A stretch of 64,000 bases of DNA from positions 656,636-720,635 of the forward strand of contig JBFMCV010000001.1 in assembly GCA_040754335.1 (NCBI GenBank), in the 5' to 3' direction. Below are positions 51,753-60,233 of this stretch, piece after piece. The position numbers and the translations under genes were made by a program. The stretch comes from Thermodesulfobacteriota bacterium. GTDB taxonomy: Bacteria; Desulfobacterota_D; UBA1144; Nemesobacterales; UBA2774. The notes beneath the pieces were generated by a model. It had not been told where the DNA came from. It saw only the letters and a list, made by a program, of their open reading frames with translations, and searched no databases. The stretch's first letter is position 1. Each line of letters starts with the position of its first letter.

Positions 51753-52826
51753 ATGCCAAGCAAGCCCGGCACCATAACTTTAGGCATAATCGGCTGCGGG
51801 GAAGTGACCGAGACATTCCACCTCCCCTCGCTCAAGCTGCTCCCGAACATCGAAGTCGCGGCGCTCTCGGACATCGATAAGAGGAAATTAGACAGGGCGG
51901 CTGAAACGTTCGGAATCAATAACCGGTATGAAGACCCGTACGAGCTCATAAACAGTAAGGAAATCGACGCGGTAGCGGTATGCACGCCCTCCGGAAATCA
52001 CTATGCCCTGGGGATGGCCGTGCTGGATTCGGGAAAGAACCTTTTCATGGAGAAGCCCCCGGCCCTGAGCATGGTAGAGTGCGCCGGGCTGGTAAATAAA
52101 GCACGAGGATCGCCGCTCAGGGCGCAGGTCGGCTTCAACCTCCGCTGGCACCGGAACGTGAGCAAAGCTAAAGAGATAATCGGAAAAGGCCTGCTCGGAA
52201 AGATAGAATCCGCAAGGAGCGTTATGAGCGTGAACGACCCGGAGCTCGCGGAATGGAGAAAGAAGCGCGCGCTCGGCGGCGGATCCTTACTCGATCTGGG
52301 GATTCACCATTTCGATCTGCTGAGGCACCTTCTCAATGCTGAGGCCGAGCTGGTGCACGCGGCCGGCGTTTCGGGCGAGGTCGAGGACGAAACAACCGCC
52401 GTATCGGTGAAACTGACGAACGGAATACTGTGTTCCTCAATCTTCTCATACGGCTCCGGTCACGCGAACGAGATCGAGATTTTCGGCAGCAATGGGATCA
52501 TGAAAATATCGCTATACGACATCGCCGGCCTTGAATTAAGACCCTGCGACGCACCTCCCGGCGGATTGTTTACGGGGGTCAGGCGGGCGATCGATAGATT
52601 TGCGCAGACGGCCGCTAACGCCGGGACTCTCAGACACGGCGGAATTTTCAAAGAGTCTTACTACAGTGAGTGGAGGAGCTTCGCGGATTCCGTGATACAT
52701 GGTAAAGACACAGAATGCGGCCTCGAAGACGGGATGCGCGCACTCGAAATCGCTCTCGCCGCCGTCGAATCCGCATCCACAGGAATTCCGGTAAAATTAT
52801 CCGGTGTAGGCGGCGAAGCAGAATAA
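51753..52826 (+). CDS. Gfo/Idh/MocA family sugar oxidoreductase
   Basis: A 357-residue NAD(P)-dependent oxidoreductase. LGIIGCGEVTETFHLPSL is the dinucleotide-binding segment, MEKPPALS carries the catalytic EKP lysine, and GGGSLLDLGIHHFDLLRHLL matches the C-terminal metal/substrate motif with conserved Asp and His. Such enzymes oxidise or dehydrate sugars, often nucleotide sugars or inositols. A glycosyltransferase follows 55 bases downstream, so a role in glycan biosynthesis is likely. No good ribosome site is seen. Confidence 0.9.
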   Translation: MPSKPGTITLGIIGCGEVTETFHLPSLKLLPNIEVAALSDIDKRKLDRAAETFGINNRYEDPYELINSKEIDAVAVCTPSGNHYALGMAVLDSGKNLFMEKPPALSMVECAGLVNKARGSPLRAQVGFNLRWHRNVSKAKEIIGKGLLGKIESARSVMSVNDPELAEWRKKRALGGGSLLDLGIHHFDLLRHLLNAEAELVHAAGVSGEVEDETTAVSVKLTNGILCSSIFSYGSGHANEIEIFGSNGIMKISLYDIAGLELRPCDAPPGGLFTGVRRAIDRFAQTAANAGTLRHGGIFKESYYSEWRSFADSVIHGKDTECGLEDGMRALEIALAAVESASTGIPVKLSGVGGEAE

Positions 52827-52881
52827 CCGGGCCGTACATGATATTTTATAATTCACTCGAAGAAGAGTTATCAACATTCAT

Positions 52882-53844
52882 ATGAATATGACTGCCTCTG
52901 ACAGCCCCGAAATGTCCGTGGTGTTAATTACTCCCGACACCTTCGCAACAATAAGAAGAACCGTCGATTGCCTGAAATCGCAGACCGTCAACAGCAAGCT
53001 CGAATTAGTGATAGTCGCGCTGTCCGCGGGTGAGGTCGGAGTAAGCCCAGAGGAGCTCGCAGTTTTTCACGGGTTTCAGGTAGTGAAGCCGGGCGAGATA
53101 ACTTCTTACGGACAGGCACTGGCGGCGGGCGTAAGAGCCGCATCCGCGCTCGTCGTCGCCTTCTCTGAGGACCACGTATTCCCGGACCCCTTCTGGGCCG
53201 AGGCATTGATCGGATCGCATAAGAAAGGCTGGGCCGCGGTCGGGCCGGTGATATACATTGCGAACCCGGAGAGCCCGATCGCATGGGCGGATATCCTGAT
53301 GGGCTACTCTCCGTGGATGTATCCGAACGCCGGGGGAGAAATGAATCATATTCCCGGACACAACAGCAGCTACAAGCGCGATATCCTGCTCGAATACGGC
53401 CCTGAGCTCGACAGGTTCCTCGAATCGGAGAGCGTTTTGCACTGGGACCTCGTCTCGAAAGGACACAAGCTCTATCTCGAGCCCGCGGCTAAAATCTATC
53501 ACCTTAACTTCGACTTTTTCTCAACGTTCCTGAGCGTCAACCTTCAGATGGGACGGATGTTCGCAGCAACCAGGTGTCAGACGTGGCCGAAAGCCAAACG
53601 GATCCTCTTCGCATTAGGCTCGCTGCTCATCCCCTTCGTGCGTTTTTACAGGATCGCGCGGAATTATTCGGGCAGCCTCGGTCTCCTCAAATCGAAGCCG
53701 CAGGTCTATCCGATACTATTCGCGGGGCTCTTCGTGAGCGCGTTAGGCGAGATGGCGGGCTACATCTCAGGCCCCGGCGACTCCTTACAAAAAACGTTCG
53801 AATACCATTTCCACCGTGACCGGCACATGAAGAAGGATATGTAG
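52882..53844 (+). CDS. Family 2-like glycosyltransferase with SEDH motif
   Basis: A 320-residue GT-A-like protein. MSVVLITPDTFATIRRTVDCLKSQ and LELVIVALS give the nucleotide fold; the metal position reads AFSEDHVFPDPFW, with SEDH in place of a DxD. GHNSSYKRDILLEYG and LHWDLVSKGHKLYLEP follow as in GT2. A membrane-associated hydrophobic C-terminus is present (ILFALGSLLIPFVRFY). It follows the Gfo/Idh gene and precedes an ABC-2 exporter, suggesting a small glycan-related cluster. Confidence 0.85.
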   Translation: MNMTASDSPEMSVVLITPDTFATIRRTVDCLKSQTVNSKLELVIVALSAGEVGVSPEELAVFHGFQVVKPGEITSYGQALAAGVRAASALVVAFSEDHVFPDPFWAEALIGSHKKGWAAVGPVIYIANPESPIAWADILMGYSPWMYPNAGGEMNHIPGHNSSYKRDILLEYGPELDRFLESESVLHWDLVSKGHKLYLEPAAKIYHLNFDFFSTFLSVNLQMGRMFAATRCQTWPKAKRILFALGSLLIPFVRFYRIARNYSGSLGLLKSKPQVYPILFAGLFVSALGEMAGYISGPGDSLQKTFEYHFHRDRHMKKDM

Positions 53845-53938
53845 CGGGATGAATCTTCCAGACGGCAAAGGAATCTTATATCTGTATATAGCCGTATAAC
53901 CGGATAAAATATAAATCTTCATTATTCCAGGTGCTTCA

Positions 53939-54868
53939 GTGAACTCGATAATATCTGTCAGGAACCTGAGCAAGACATACGCATCAGGCCTTCAGGCGCT
54001 CAAGAACATCGACCTCGAGATCAGAAGAGGAGAGATATTCGCGCTGCTGGGCCCTAACGGCGCGGGGAAGACGACACTCATAAGCATTATCTGCGGGATT
54101 GTGAACCCGGGCGCGGGTGCGAGGGTTATCGCCGACGGGCACGACATAGTGCGCGACTACAGGGCGGCGCGCTCGAGCATCGGGCTCGTCCCCCAGGAGC
54201 TTACGACGGACGTGTTCGAGACGGTGCGGGACACGATGAACTTCAGCAGGGGACTCTTCGGGAAGCCGCCCGACCCTGCATATATCGAGAAAGTGCTCAG
54301 GGACCTCTCGCTCTGGGATAAGAAGGATACGAAGATACTCGCACTCTCGGGAGGGATGAAGCGGAGGGTGCTAATAGCAAAGGCCCTCGCGCACGAGCCG
54401 AGGATACTGTTCCTCGACGAGCCAACGGCAGGCGTGGACGTAGAGCTGAGAAGAGACATGTGGGAGATGGTGAGGGGGCTGCGCGAGAGCGGAGTAACGA
54501 TCATTCTGACTACTCATTATATAGAAGAAGCGGAGCTCATGGCCGACCGCATCGGGATAATCAACAAGGGCGAGATAATACTGGTGGAGGAAAAGGAAGC
54601 CTTGATGCGGAAATTGGGCAAGAGACAATTGACGCTCTTCCTCCAGAGCCCCATAAGCGAGATCCCCGAGGGTCTGAACGGCTATACGCTCGAGCTCTCG
54701 CCCGACGGCAGCGAGCTCGTCTACACGTTCGACGCGCACGGAGATCATACGGGCATAGCCGGGCTCCTCAGGCTCCTAAACGAGCACGGGATCGACTACA
54801 GGGACATTCATTCGAGCGAGAGCTCTTTAGAGGAGATATTCGTGAGCCTCGTGAGGGAGAAGGGATGA
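53939..54868 (+). CDS. ABC-2 type exporter ATPase (DrrA/NodI-like)
   Basis: A 309-residue ATPase starting at GTG. Walker [12 protein letters not shown] is near residue 38-48, the signature LSGGMKRR, Walker [13 protein letters not shown] and switch TTHYIEEAE follow. The C-terminal 90 residues form a regulatory domain as in DrrA and NodI. Stop and the permease start overlap as ATGA. Substrates of this class include drugs, glycolipids and polysaccharides; the neighbouring glycosyltransferase favours a glycan but this is inference. Confidence 0.94.
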   Translation: MNSIISVRNLSKTYASGLQALKNIDLEIRRGEIFALLGPNGAGKTTLISIICGIVNPGAGARVIADGHDIVRDYRAARSSIGLVPQELTTDVFETVRDTMNFSRGLFGKPPDPAYIEKVLRDLSLWDKKDTKILALSGGMKRRVLIAKALAHEPRILFLDEPTAGVDVELRRDMWEMVRGLRESGVTIILTTHYIEEAELMADRIGIINKGEIILVEEKEALMRKLGKRQLTLFLQSPISEIPEGLNGYTLELSPDGSELVYTFDAHGDHTGIAGLLRLLNEHGIDYRDIHSSESSLEEIFVSLVREKG

Positions 54869-55626
54869 ACTACCACGCTGTAAGATCCATATACATATTC
54901 GAGCTCGCGCGCACGTGGCGGACGCTCATGCAGAGCATCGCGTCCCCGATACTCTCGACGTCGCTCTATTTCGTCGTGTTCGGTGCGGCCATAGGCTCGA
55001 AAGTGGGTGACATTGAAGGGGTGACCTACGGCGCGTTCATCGTGCCCGGCCTCGCCATGCTGACGATAATGAGCGAGAGCATCTCGAACGCCTCGTTCGG
55101 GATATTCCTGCCCAAGTTCACAGGCACGATATACGAAGTGCTTTCTGCTCCCGTCTCGTACATAGAGATAATAATCGGATACGTGGGAGCGGCCGCTACG
55201 AAATCCGTAATACTCGGCGCGCTCATACTCGCGACCGCGCGCCTCTTCGTTCCCTATCACATCGAGCACCCGCTCGTGATGCTGGGGTTCCTCCTCCTTA
55301 CTGCGGTCTCGTTCAGCCTGTTCGGGTTCATTATCGGATTGTGGGCCGACAGCTTCCAGAAGCTCCAGACGGTGCCGCTCATGATAATCACGCCGCTCAC
55401 GTTCCTGGGAGGGAGCTTCTATTCGATATACATGCTGCCGCCCTTCTGGCAGAAGGTCACGCTCCTTAACCCGGTCGTCTATCTTATAAGCGGGTTCAGG
55501 TGGAGCTTCTACGGCGTCTCCGACGTGAACGTGACGATAAGCCTCGGCATGACGCTCCTCTTCCTCGCTATTTGCGTCGCGATAGTATGGTGGATATTCA
55601 GGACGGGGTATAAGCTCAAGAATTGA
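54865..55626 (+). CDS. ABC-2 type exporter permease (DrrB/NodJ-like)
   Basis: A 253-residue membrane protein with six helices. It has the ABC-2 family segments [52 protein letters not shown] and [22 protein letters not shown] 54865 overlaps the ATPase stop by four bases, so translation is coupled. A longer open frame begins at 54460 but that part lies within the ATPase gene in another frame and is not real. Confidence 0.95.
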   Translation: MNYHAVRSIYIFELARTWRTLMQSIASPILSTSLYFVVFGAAIGSKVGDIEGVTYGAFIVPGLAMLTIMSESISNASFGIFLPKFTGTIYEVLSAPVSYIEIIIGYVGAAATKSVILGALILATARLFVPYHIEHPLVMLGFLLLTAVSFSLFGFIIGLWADSFQKLQTVPLMIITPLTFLGGSFYSIYMLPPFWQKVTLLNPVVYLISGFRWSFYGVSDVNVTISLGMTLLFLAICVAIVWWIFRTGYKLKN

Positions 55627-55679
55627 GGCGGGTGAGCACCCGGTCCAGGCGGTTGTGCGTATGACTCGGAAATACTCCG

Positions 55680-55835
55680 TCCTTCGACCCTTCGTCCTTC
55701 GACAGGCTCAGGATGAACGGAGCTCAGGACAGGCTCGCAGATTAGTATTATCAGGGCTCCATTGTCTGGCGAAAGCTGAGGAGTAACAGAGTAATCATAT
55801 ATGAGCGCAGATTCTGCGCCTCAGGACGAACGGGT
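55680..55835 (+). repeat. 156-base repeat, copy 2
   Basis: Ungapped match to 34886-35041 at 151 of 156 positions by hand alignment, in the same orientation. It lies in the gap after the ABC-2 permease gene. An R1-like hairpin follows at 55858-55900. Confidence 0.85.
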
Positions 55836-55923
55836 TTTCTAAATTTATAGATGAAGGAGACACCCCCATCCTACCCTTCCCCCCTCTAGGGGGAAGGAAT
55901 TATAAGGAGGAGTGAGCTGGAAT

Positions 55924-56454
55924 TCAATACTCCTCGGGATCTAACTTCAGCGCCTCGTTGAACCTGTTTATCATGTTGTAAAGCGCGGCGATCATCGTGA
56001 TCTCGACCACCTGCGAATCGCTGTAATACTTCCTCAGCTCGGCGAACACCGCGTCGGGGATGCTCCCCGGATTGAGAGTCAGCGCCTCGGCGTAATTGAG
56101 CGCCGCCTTCTCTGCGTCGTTAATATGCGCGCTCGCAGGCTCGTTCATCTCCGTAATCTCCGCGGGAGTGAACCCCATCTTGGCGCTTATCTGCTCGTGG
56201 GCGTGGCAGCAGTAGGCCGAGCGGTTGAGCTTCGACACCCTGAGTATGATCCTCTCCTTGAGCTTGGGGTCGAGCTCCTCCGGCTGCTGGACGGCGGCAA
56301 CGAACGGGCCGATAGTGCTCAGGATGGAGGGCTTGTGTGCGAGCGCCTTGTAGATGTTAGTGACCTTTCCCCTTTTCTTCCGCATACGCTCGAACGCTTC
56401 CTTGATGACCGGATTGTCGGTCGTTTCTTCCTCTATGTATTTGACCCTTGCCAT
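55924..56454 (-). CDS. Carboxymuconolactone decarboxylase / AhpD-like protein
   Basis: A 176-residue all-helical protein of the CMD/AhpD superfamily. The active-site segment reads LNRSAYCCHAHEQISAKMG: relative to the usual CxxCxxxH it keeps the second cysteine and the histidine but has serine at the first cysteine position. AGGAGG precedes ATG 56454 by seven bases. Peroxidase activity of the AhpD type would need the CxxC pair, so it may have a different function or use the adjacent cysteine. Confidence 0.87.
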   Translation of the reverse strand: MARVKYIEEETTDNPVIKEAFERMRKKRGKVTNIYKALAHKPSILSTIGPFVAAVQQPEELDPKLKERIILRVSKLNRSAYCCHAHEQISAKMGFTPAEITEMNEPASAHINDAEKAALNYAEALTLNPGSIPDAVFAELRKYYSDSQVVEITMIAALYNMINRFNEALKLDPEEY

Positions 56455-56588
56455 GGCATGCCTCCTCAGTCCATTATATAACAATATTAATCAGGGTGAG
56501 TCGTACAGGGCAAGAGGTAATATTCGGGTTATGAGAGCGGCGTTGCAGTTGTCGGAGTATCGGATTCCTTTTGCGAAAGATGATTTCA

Positions 56589-56692
56589 GGCAAATCCCCC
56601 TTAGTCCCCCTTTTCCAAAGGGGGAAAATGTTTTTTAATTCCCTCCTTAGAAAAAGGAGGGTTAGGGAGGATTTAAAAAACAAAAGACTGGA
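56589..56692. repeat. R1 inverted pair
   Basis: Two R1 units face outward-in: AAATCCCCCTTAGTCCCCC...AAAGGGGGAAA, an AT-rich spacer, then TTCCCTCCTTAG...AAGGAGGGTTAGGGAGGATTT. Each unit can form its own hairpin and the two together a larger one. Confidence 0.75.
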
Positions 56693-56741
56693 TTCCCGAT
56701 AAAAACACTCGGGAATGATATGAATATTGAGGAGGAGCAAT

Positions 56742-57161
56742 ATGAATATAAGTGACACGTTGAAATTATCCGAAAACATAAAGGAGGAGATAGCGAGGGA
56801 CGTCGTAGCGCTTGGCGGGCTCCCGTTCTATCTACTCGTCCTCGTGAGGGCCGCGATCGGGGATTATGTTTCTTTTCTTGTCGAAGTAGCGGCAGCGCTG
56901 CCATTGCTCTATTTGCTCGCATATTTCGTCAGGGGCTCGAACCTGCACATCGCGAGGGCGCTCGTGCTCGTCGTATTCACCTCTCTATTCTACAAGGCCG
57001 TGCCCTTCACGATATTTTCGACGCTCGTATGGTGCGGGATGATATATTCGCTCGCATATCTGAAGTCGGGCGCGAGGGAGATACTGAAAGGCATAGCGAT
57101 AGGCGCCGTGAGCGTGATAATAAGCTATTCTCTCACTCTCTTCATCGTTACAATGAAATAA
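56742..57161 (+). CDS. Four-helix membrane protein of unknown function
   Basis: A 139-residue protein, mostly hydrophobic: helices at about 23-42, 45-62, 70-92 and 108-136. The first 20 residues are polar. ATG 56742 has GAGGAGGAG before it; the frame opens 15 bases earlier. It resembles lipid-phosphatase-associated or phosphatidylglycerol-type small membrane proteins in composition only; I do not recognise a family. It is transcribed alone. Confidence 0.75.
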   Translation: MNISDTLKLSENIKEEIARDVVALGGLPFYLLVLVRAAIGDYVSFLVEVAAALPLLYLLAYFVRGSNLHIARALVLVVFTSLFYKAVPFTIFSTLVWCGMIYSLAYLKSGAREILKGIAIGAVSVIISYSLTLFIVTMK

Positions 57162-57411
57162 ACCCGTGTAAATCGTCTGTCCGTATAAAAACAAGCTCAA
57201 TTGTTCCAATCCCGACAATACCGGCTTTTTTAATTTGACATTCAAATTCAACCCAACAACTAAACCGCTGCGGTCATTGCGTATAAACAGGAATCAATGC
57301 GGGCTGGCACGGCTATTGCCCGAATTAGCGTATGAAGCCCTGTATCAGGGCCGATTGATATACGGCGGGAATAAATAATACGCCGATCAATATATTCAGG
57401 AGGTGATTGAC

Positions 57412-57720
57412 GTGAAGAAGTCAATTATTTTCGGTATAGCGGCTCTGTCACTGGCCTTCCTGGTATCCGCGGACAATTCGTACGCGGACAGGGACGCGAC
57501 TCCTTACGAGGCCGCAGCGGTCTACGGCGCTTTACAAACGCAGGGATGCACGGTGGTGGACGACATAGAGGTTGAGCGTTTCGCGGCCGTTTACAGGTAC
57601 GGCGAGCCTCGCGGCATAATGCCGGGTATCTATAAAACGGAAGCGGTCTGCAGTGACGGAGAGCGGTACGACATCAAGCTGGATTCTCAGATGAATATAC
57701 TGTCGATGACGCCTGATTAA
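57412..57720 (+). CDS. Secreted small protein, tandem paralogue A (PepSY-like)
   Basis: A 102-residue protein starting at GTG, with AGGAGG seven bases upstream. Signal peptide to about residue 26 (SYA). The mature part reads DRDATPYEAAAVYGAL, QGCTVVDDIEVE, then PGIYKTEAVCSDGERYDIKLD; two cysteines could pair. The fold resembles small PepSY-like domains in shape, with weak confidence. The adjacent gene at 57836 is a clear paralogue with about two thirds identical residues, and even the ribosome site context is repeated. Confidence 0.8.
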   Translation: MKKSIIFGIAALSLAFLVSADNSYADRDATPYEAAAVYGALQTQGCTVVDDIEVERFAAVYRYGEPRGIMPGIYKTEAVCSDGERYDIKLDSQMNILSMTPD

Positions 57721-57835
57721 CCGGCTAACCCTCTCCCGGGCGAGAGGGGAATCTTGGAGAAGCATCGGGAATGTCCGGACCCCGTTCCGGGCGTTCCCGT
57801 ATTAAAAAGAGGAATTACAACAGGAGGTGATTGAC

Positions 57836-58144
57836 ATGAAGAAGACAATTATTCTGGCAGTTGCGGCTCTGTCTTTAGCCTTCTTTACCACGGCGAGCAA
57901 TTCGTATGCGGACAGGGACGCAACCCCTTATGAAGCGGCCATGATCTACGGCGCTTTAGAAGCGCAGGGATGCACGGTGACAGACGATATAGAGGTCGAA
58001 CCCTTCAAAGGTTACTACGGATACCGCAAGCCTAACGGCCTCCTGCCGGGAATATACAAGACGGAAGCCGTTTGCTACGACGGTGAAAAGTACGATATCA
58101 AGATGGATTCGAACCTGAATATAATATCCAAAGAGGAAGATTAA
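57836..58144 (+). CDS. Secreted small protein, tandem paralogue B (PepSY-like)
   Basis: A 102-residue paralogue of the gene at 57412, starting at ATG in the identical context GGAGGTGATTGAC. It keeps DRDATPYEAA, YGAL, QGCTV, DDIEVE, PGIYKTEAVC and YDIK. The spacer between the two genes is 115 bases with a palindrome. A terminator follows the stop codon. Function unknown; tandem retention implies that the two are co-expressed or have diverged in ligand. Confidence 0.82.
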   Translation: MKKTIILAVAALSLAFFTTASNSYADRDATPYEAAMIYGALEAQGCTVTDDIEVEPFKGYYGYRKPNGLLPGIYKTEAVCYDGEKYDIKMDSNLNIISKEED

Positions 58145-58156
58145 CCCGCTCTACAC

Positions 58157-58195
58157 GAGGGGCGGTCCCATACCGGGGCCGCTCCTCTCTTTTTA
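58157..58195 (+). terminator. Factor-independent terminator after paralogue B
   Basis: GAGGGGCGG (58157-58165) pairs with CCGCTCCTC (58179-58187) at eight of nine positions, then TCTTTTT. It is 12 bases after the stop codon. Confidence 0.85.
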
Positions 58196-58214
58196 CCCGG
58201 CCACGGCCGGGCTT

Positions 58215-59075
58215 TCAGAATTTCTCCGGTATGACTTCCGCTCGAGGGACGCGGGGAGGCTCGTAGCCCTTGCTTTTCTGGAGCGGCGGTATCTCGAATT
58301 TTTCCCTCGGCACCTTCTTGTACGGAATCCTGCTCAGCATGTGCGTTATGCAGTTGAGCCTCGCCCGCTTTTTGTCGTCGGCGGGGACTATGTACCAGGG
58401 GGAGATGTCCGTGTCCGTGTATCTGATCATATCGTCCCTCGCCCGCGAGTAATCGTACCAGCGCCTCCGCGCCTCCATGTCCATCGGGCTTATCTTCCAC
58501 TGCTTGCGTGGGTTGTCTATGCGTTCCCGGAACCTCTTCTCCTGCTCCTCGGCTGAAATCTCGAGCCAGTATTTAAGCAGTATCGCGCCTGAATTTATTA
58601 CCGCTTTCTCGAATTCAGGGCACGCGCGCATGAATTCCTTGTATTCCGCATCGGTGCAGAAGCCCATGACCCTCTCGACGCCCGCCCTGTTGTACCAGCT
58701 CCTGTCGAAGAGCACTATCTCGCCAGCCGAAGGCAGGCAGTGCACGTAGCGCTGGAAATACCACTCCGTCTTCTCCCTCTCGGTCGGCACACCGAGGGCG
58801 CACACCCTGCACACGCGGTGGTTGAGCGGCTCCACTACGCGCTTTATCATGCCGCCCTTCCCGGCAGCGTCCCTGCCCTCGAAAAGGACGATTATCTTTT
58901 TGCCTGCGCGCTGGACCCAGTCCTGGAGCTTCACGAGCTCCGTCTCGAGCTTTTTAAGCTCTTCGTCGTACGTATCGTCGTCTATTTCCCTCCCGGCCTT
59001 CGGGTCCCGGCTTCCGGGCGGTAGCTCAGTCCCGTTTACGCTTTTCTTCCCGGCATCCTTCTTCCTGTCTCCCAT
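58215..59075 (-). CDS. ppk2: Polyphosphate kinase 2
   Basis: A 286-residue PPK2-family kinase that transfers phosphate between polyphosphate and nucleotides. Walker A is FEGRDAAGKGG (65-75), lid module EREKTEWYFQRYV, Walker B FDRSWYNRAGVERVMGFC. The length and the single domain are like class I PPK2, which tends to make ATP/GTP from diphosphates. The N-terminal 30 residues are charged and variable. No other polyphosphate gene is in the window. Confidence 0.96.
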   Translation of the reverse strand: MGDRKKDAGKKSVNGTELPPGSRDPKAGREIDDDTYDEELKKLETELVKLQDWVQRAGKKIIVLFEGRDAAGKGGMIKRVVEPLNHRVCRVCALGVPTEREKTEWYFQRYVHCLPSAGEIVLFDRSWYNRAGVERVMGFCTDAEYKEFMRACPEFEKAVINSGAILLKYWLEISAEEQEKRFRERIDNPRKQWKISPMDMEARRRWYDYSRARDDMIRYTDTDISPWYIVPADDKKRARLNCITHMLSRIPYKKVPREKFEIPPLQKSKGYEPPRVPRAEVIPEKF

Positions 59076-59126
59076 CTTATACGCTCCCGAAAAATATTTG
59101 GACAGATGTCTAATTATAAACCGCGC

Positions 59127-60146
59127 TCAATCCCCCGCGATGAATCCGGCGAACTTGCCCGGATCGAAATAGAGATGGTTGGGCACCTTCCAGAACGGCC
59201 CCCCTTTCACCCCGTGCACTATGTATTCGACGGACACCCCCTTTTCAGCCGCTATTTTCCGGAACTCGTCCGCGCCGGGATAGAAGCCGAATTCGTCCGC
59301 GATCCCGATCTCTATCAACAGGGGCGGATATTCCGGGTTGAGGAGCCGGGGGCCGGCTTTAAGGGGGTCGGCGTCGCTCCACGACTCAGAATCCGGATAG
59401 AATTCCCTCACGAGCTTGAGCGACTCGTTCGTCAGGAAACCTATCTGCGGTGTATCTATTCCGAGAATGCACGCTGCCCCGCCGTCCCCGGCATAAGGGT
59501 CGCAGACAGGTATCATCGGGGAATTGAGCGCCGCCCTGTCCCACAACTCCGGATGGTTCATATAGAGCTCGAGCGCGTTTAATCCGCCCATGGACGTCCC
59601 CCAGATGATATAATCCCCCTCCTTCGGGCCGAGCTTTTTCCTGATTTCAGGCAAGACCGATTCGACGAACCAGGAGACGGAGTACCGTCCCCCGCCGGGG
59701 GTTAGTAGAAACCTCCGCCCGGCGCTGAATACGACAATGGTCGGGGCGTCCACGCCGTTATCCCTCCACCATTCGGCAACCCCGGCACGGAATTCCGAGC
59801 CGGGCCTCGGGGCGGCCAGCCATGCGCACTGGTCATTCGAATAGCCGTGGAAATAGAATAAAACGTCTTTCGACGCCGACCCCTTCGTCCGTGTTATGCA
59901 GACGCGCCAGGGAGCGACAGGGCCGTCATGATCGGCGCACTCCTGAATATAACCGGACGCCGAATCGGGAGGAATCATGGCGGCGCAATCGGCGCCCGAT
60001 GAAACGGGACGCCTGCAGGACGGAAGCGCCATGAGAGCAGCCGCAGCAAGGAGCATACAGAGGCCCCTCAACCGAATCGCTCCCGACAGTAGCATATACG
60101 GATAATCTGCGCCGGATGCCCTCCTGCATTCCACAGGCTGGCTCAT
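59127..60146 (-). CDS. Secreted alpha/beta hydrolase esterase lipoprotein
   Basis: A 339-residue protein with a long signal region and lipobox LPSC at Cys44. The oxyanion-hole strand is FYFHGYSN (97-104) and the nucleophile elbow is GTSMGG with Ser185; an Asp follows near DYIIWG..., and HLYF near the end may hold the catalytic His. It resembles putative esterases of the Esterase D/feruloyl esterase kind. GGGGAGGGAG precedes ATG 60146. Substrate unknown; probably periplasmic or surface-exposed. Confidence 0.85.
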   Translation of the reverse strand: MSQPVECRRASGADYPYMLLSGAIRLRGLCMLLAAAALMALPSCRRPVSSGADCAAMIPPDSASGYIQECADHDGPVAPWRVCITRTKGSASKDVLFYFHGYSNDQCAWLAAPRPGSEFRAGVAEWWRDNGVDAPTIVVFSAGRRFLLTPGGGRYSVSWFVESVLPEIRKKLGPKEGDYIIWGTSMGGLNALELYMNHPELWDRAALNSPMIPVCDPYAGDGGAACILGIDTPQIGFLTNESLKLVREFYPDSESWSDADPLKAGPRLLNPEYPPLLIEIGIADEFGFYPGADEFRKIAAEKGVSVEYIVHGVKGGPFWKVPNHLYFDPGKFAGFIAGD

Positions 60147-60233
60147 AACTCCCTCCCCGTAGACCGCCCTCGGAAAGAATACGGGTCTTTGCGATCCCCG
60201 CGGCGAGCCCCCCTTAACTACGCGCTCAACTGC

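Noticed and set aside
54460..54864. N-terminal 135-residue extension of the ABC-2 permease
   Set aside because: The region is coding for the ATPase in another frame; the permease begins at 54865 with an ATGA overlap.
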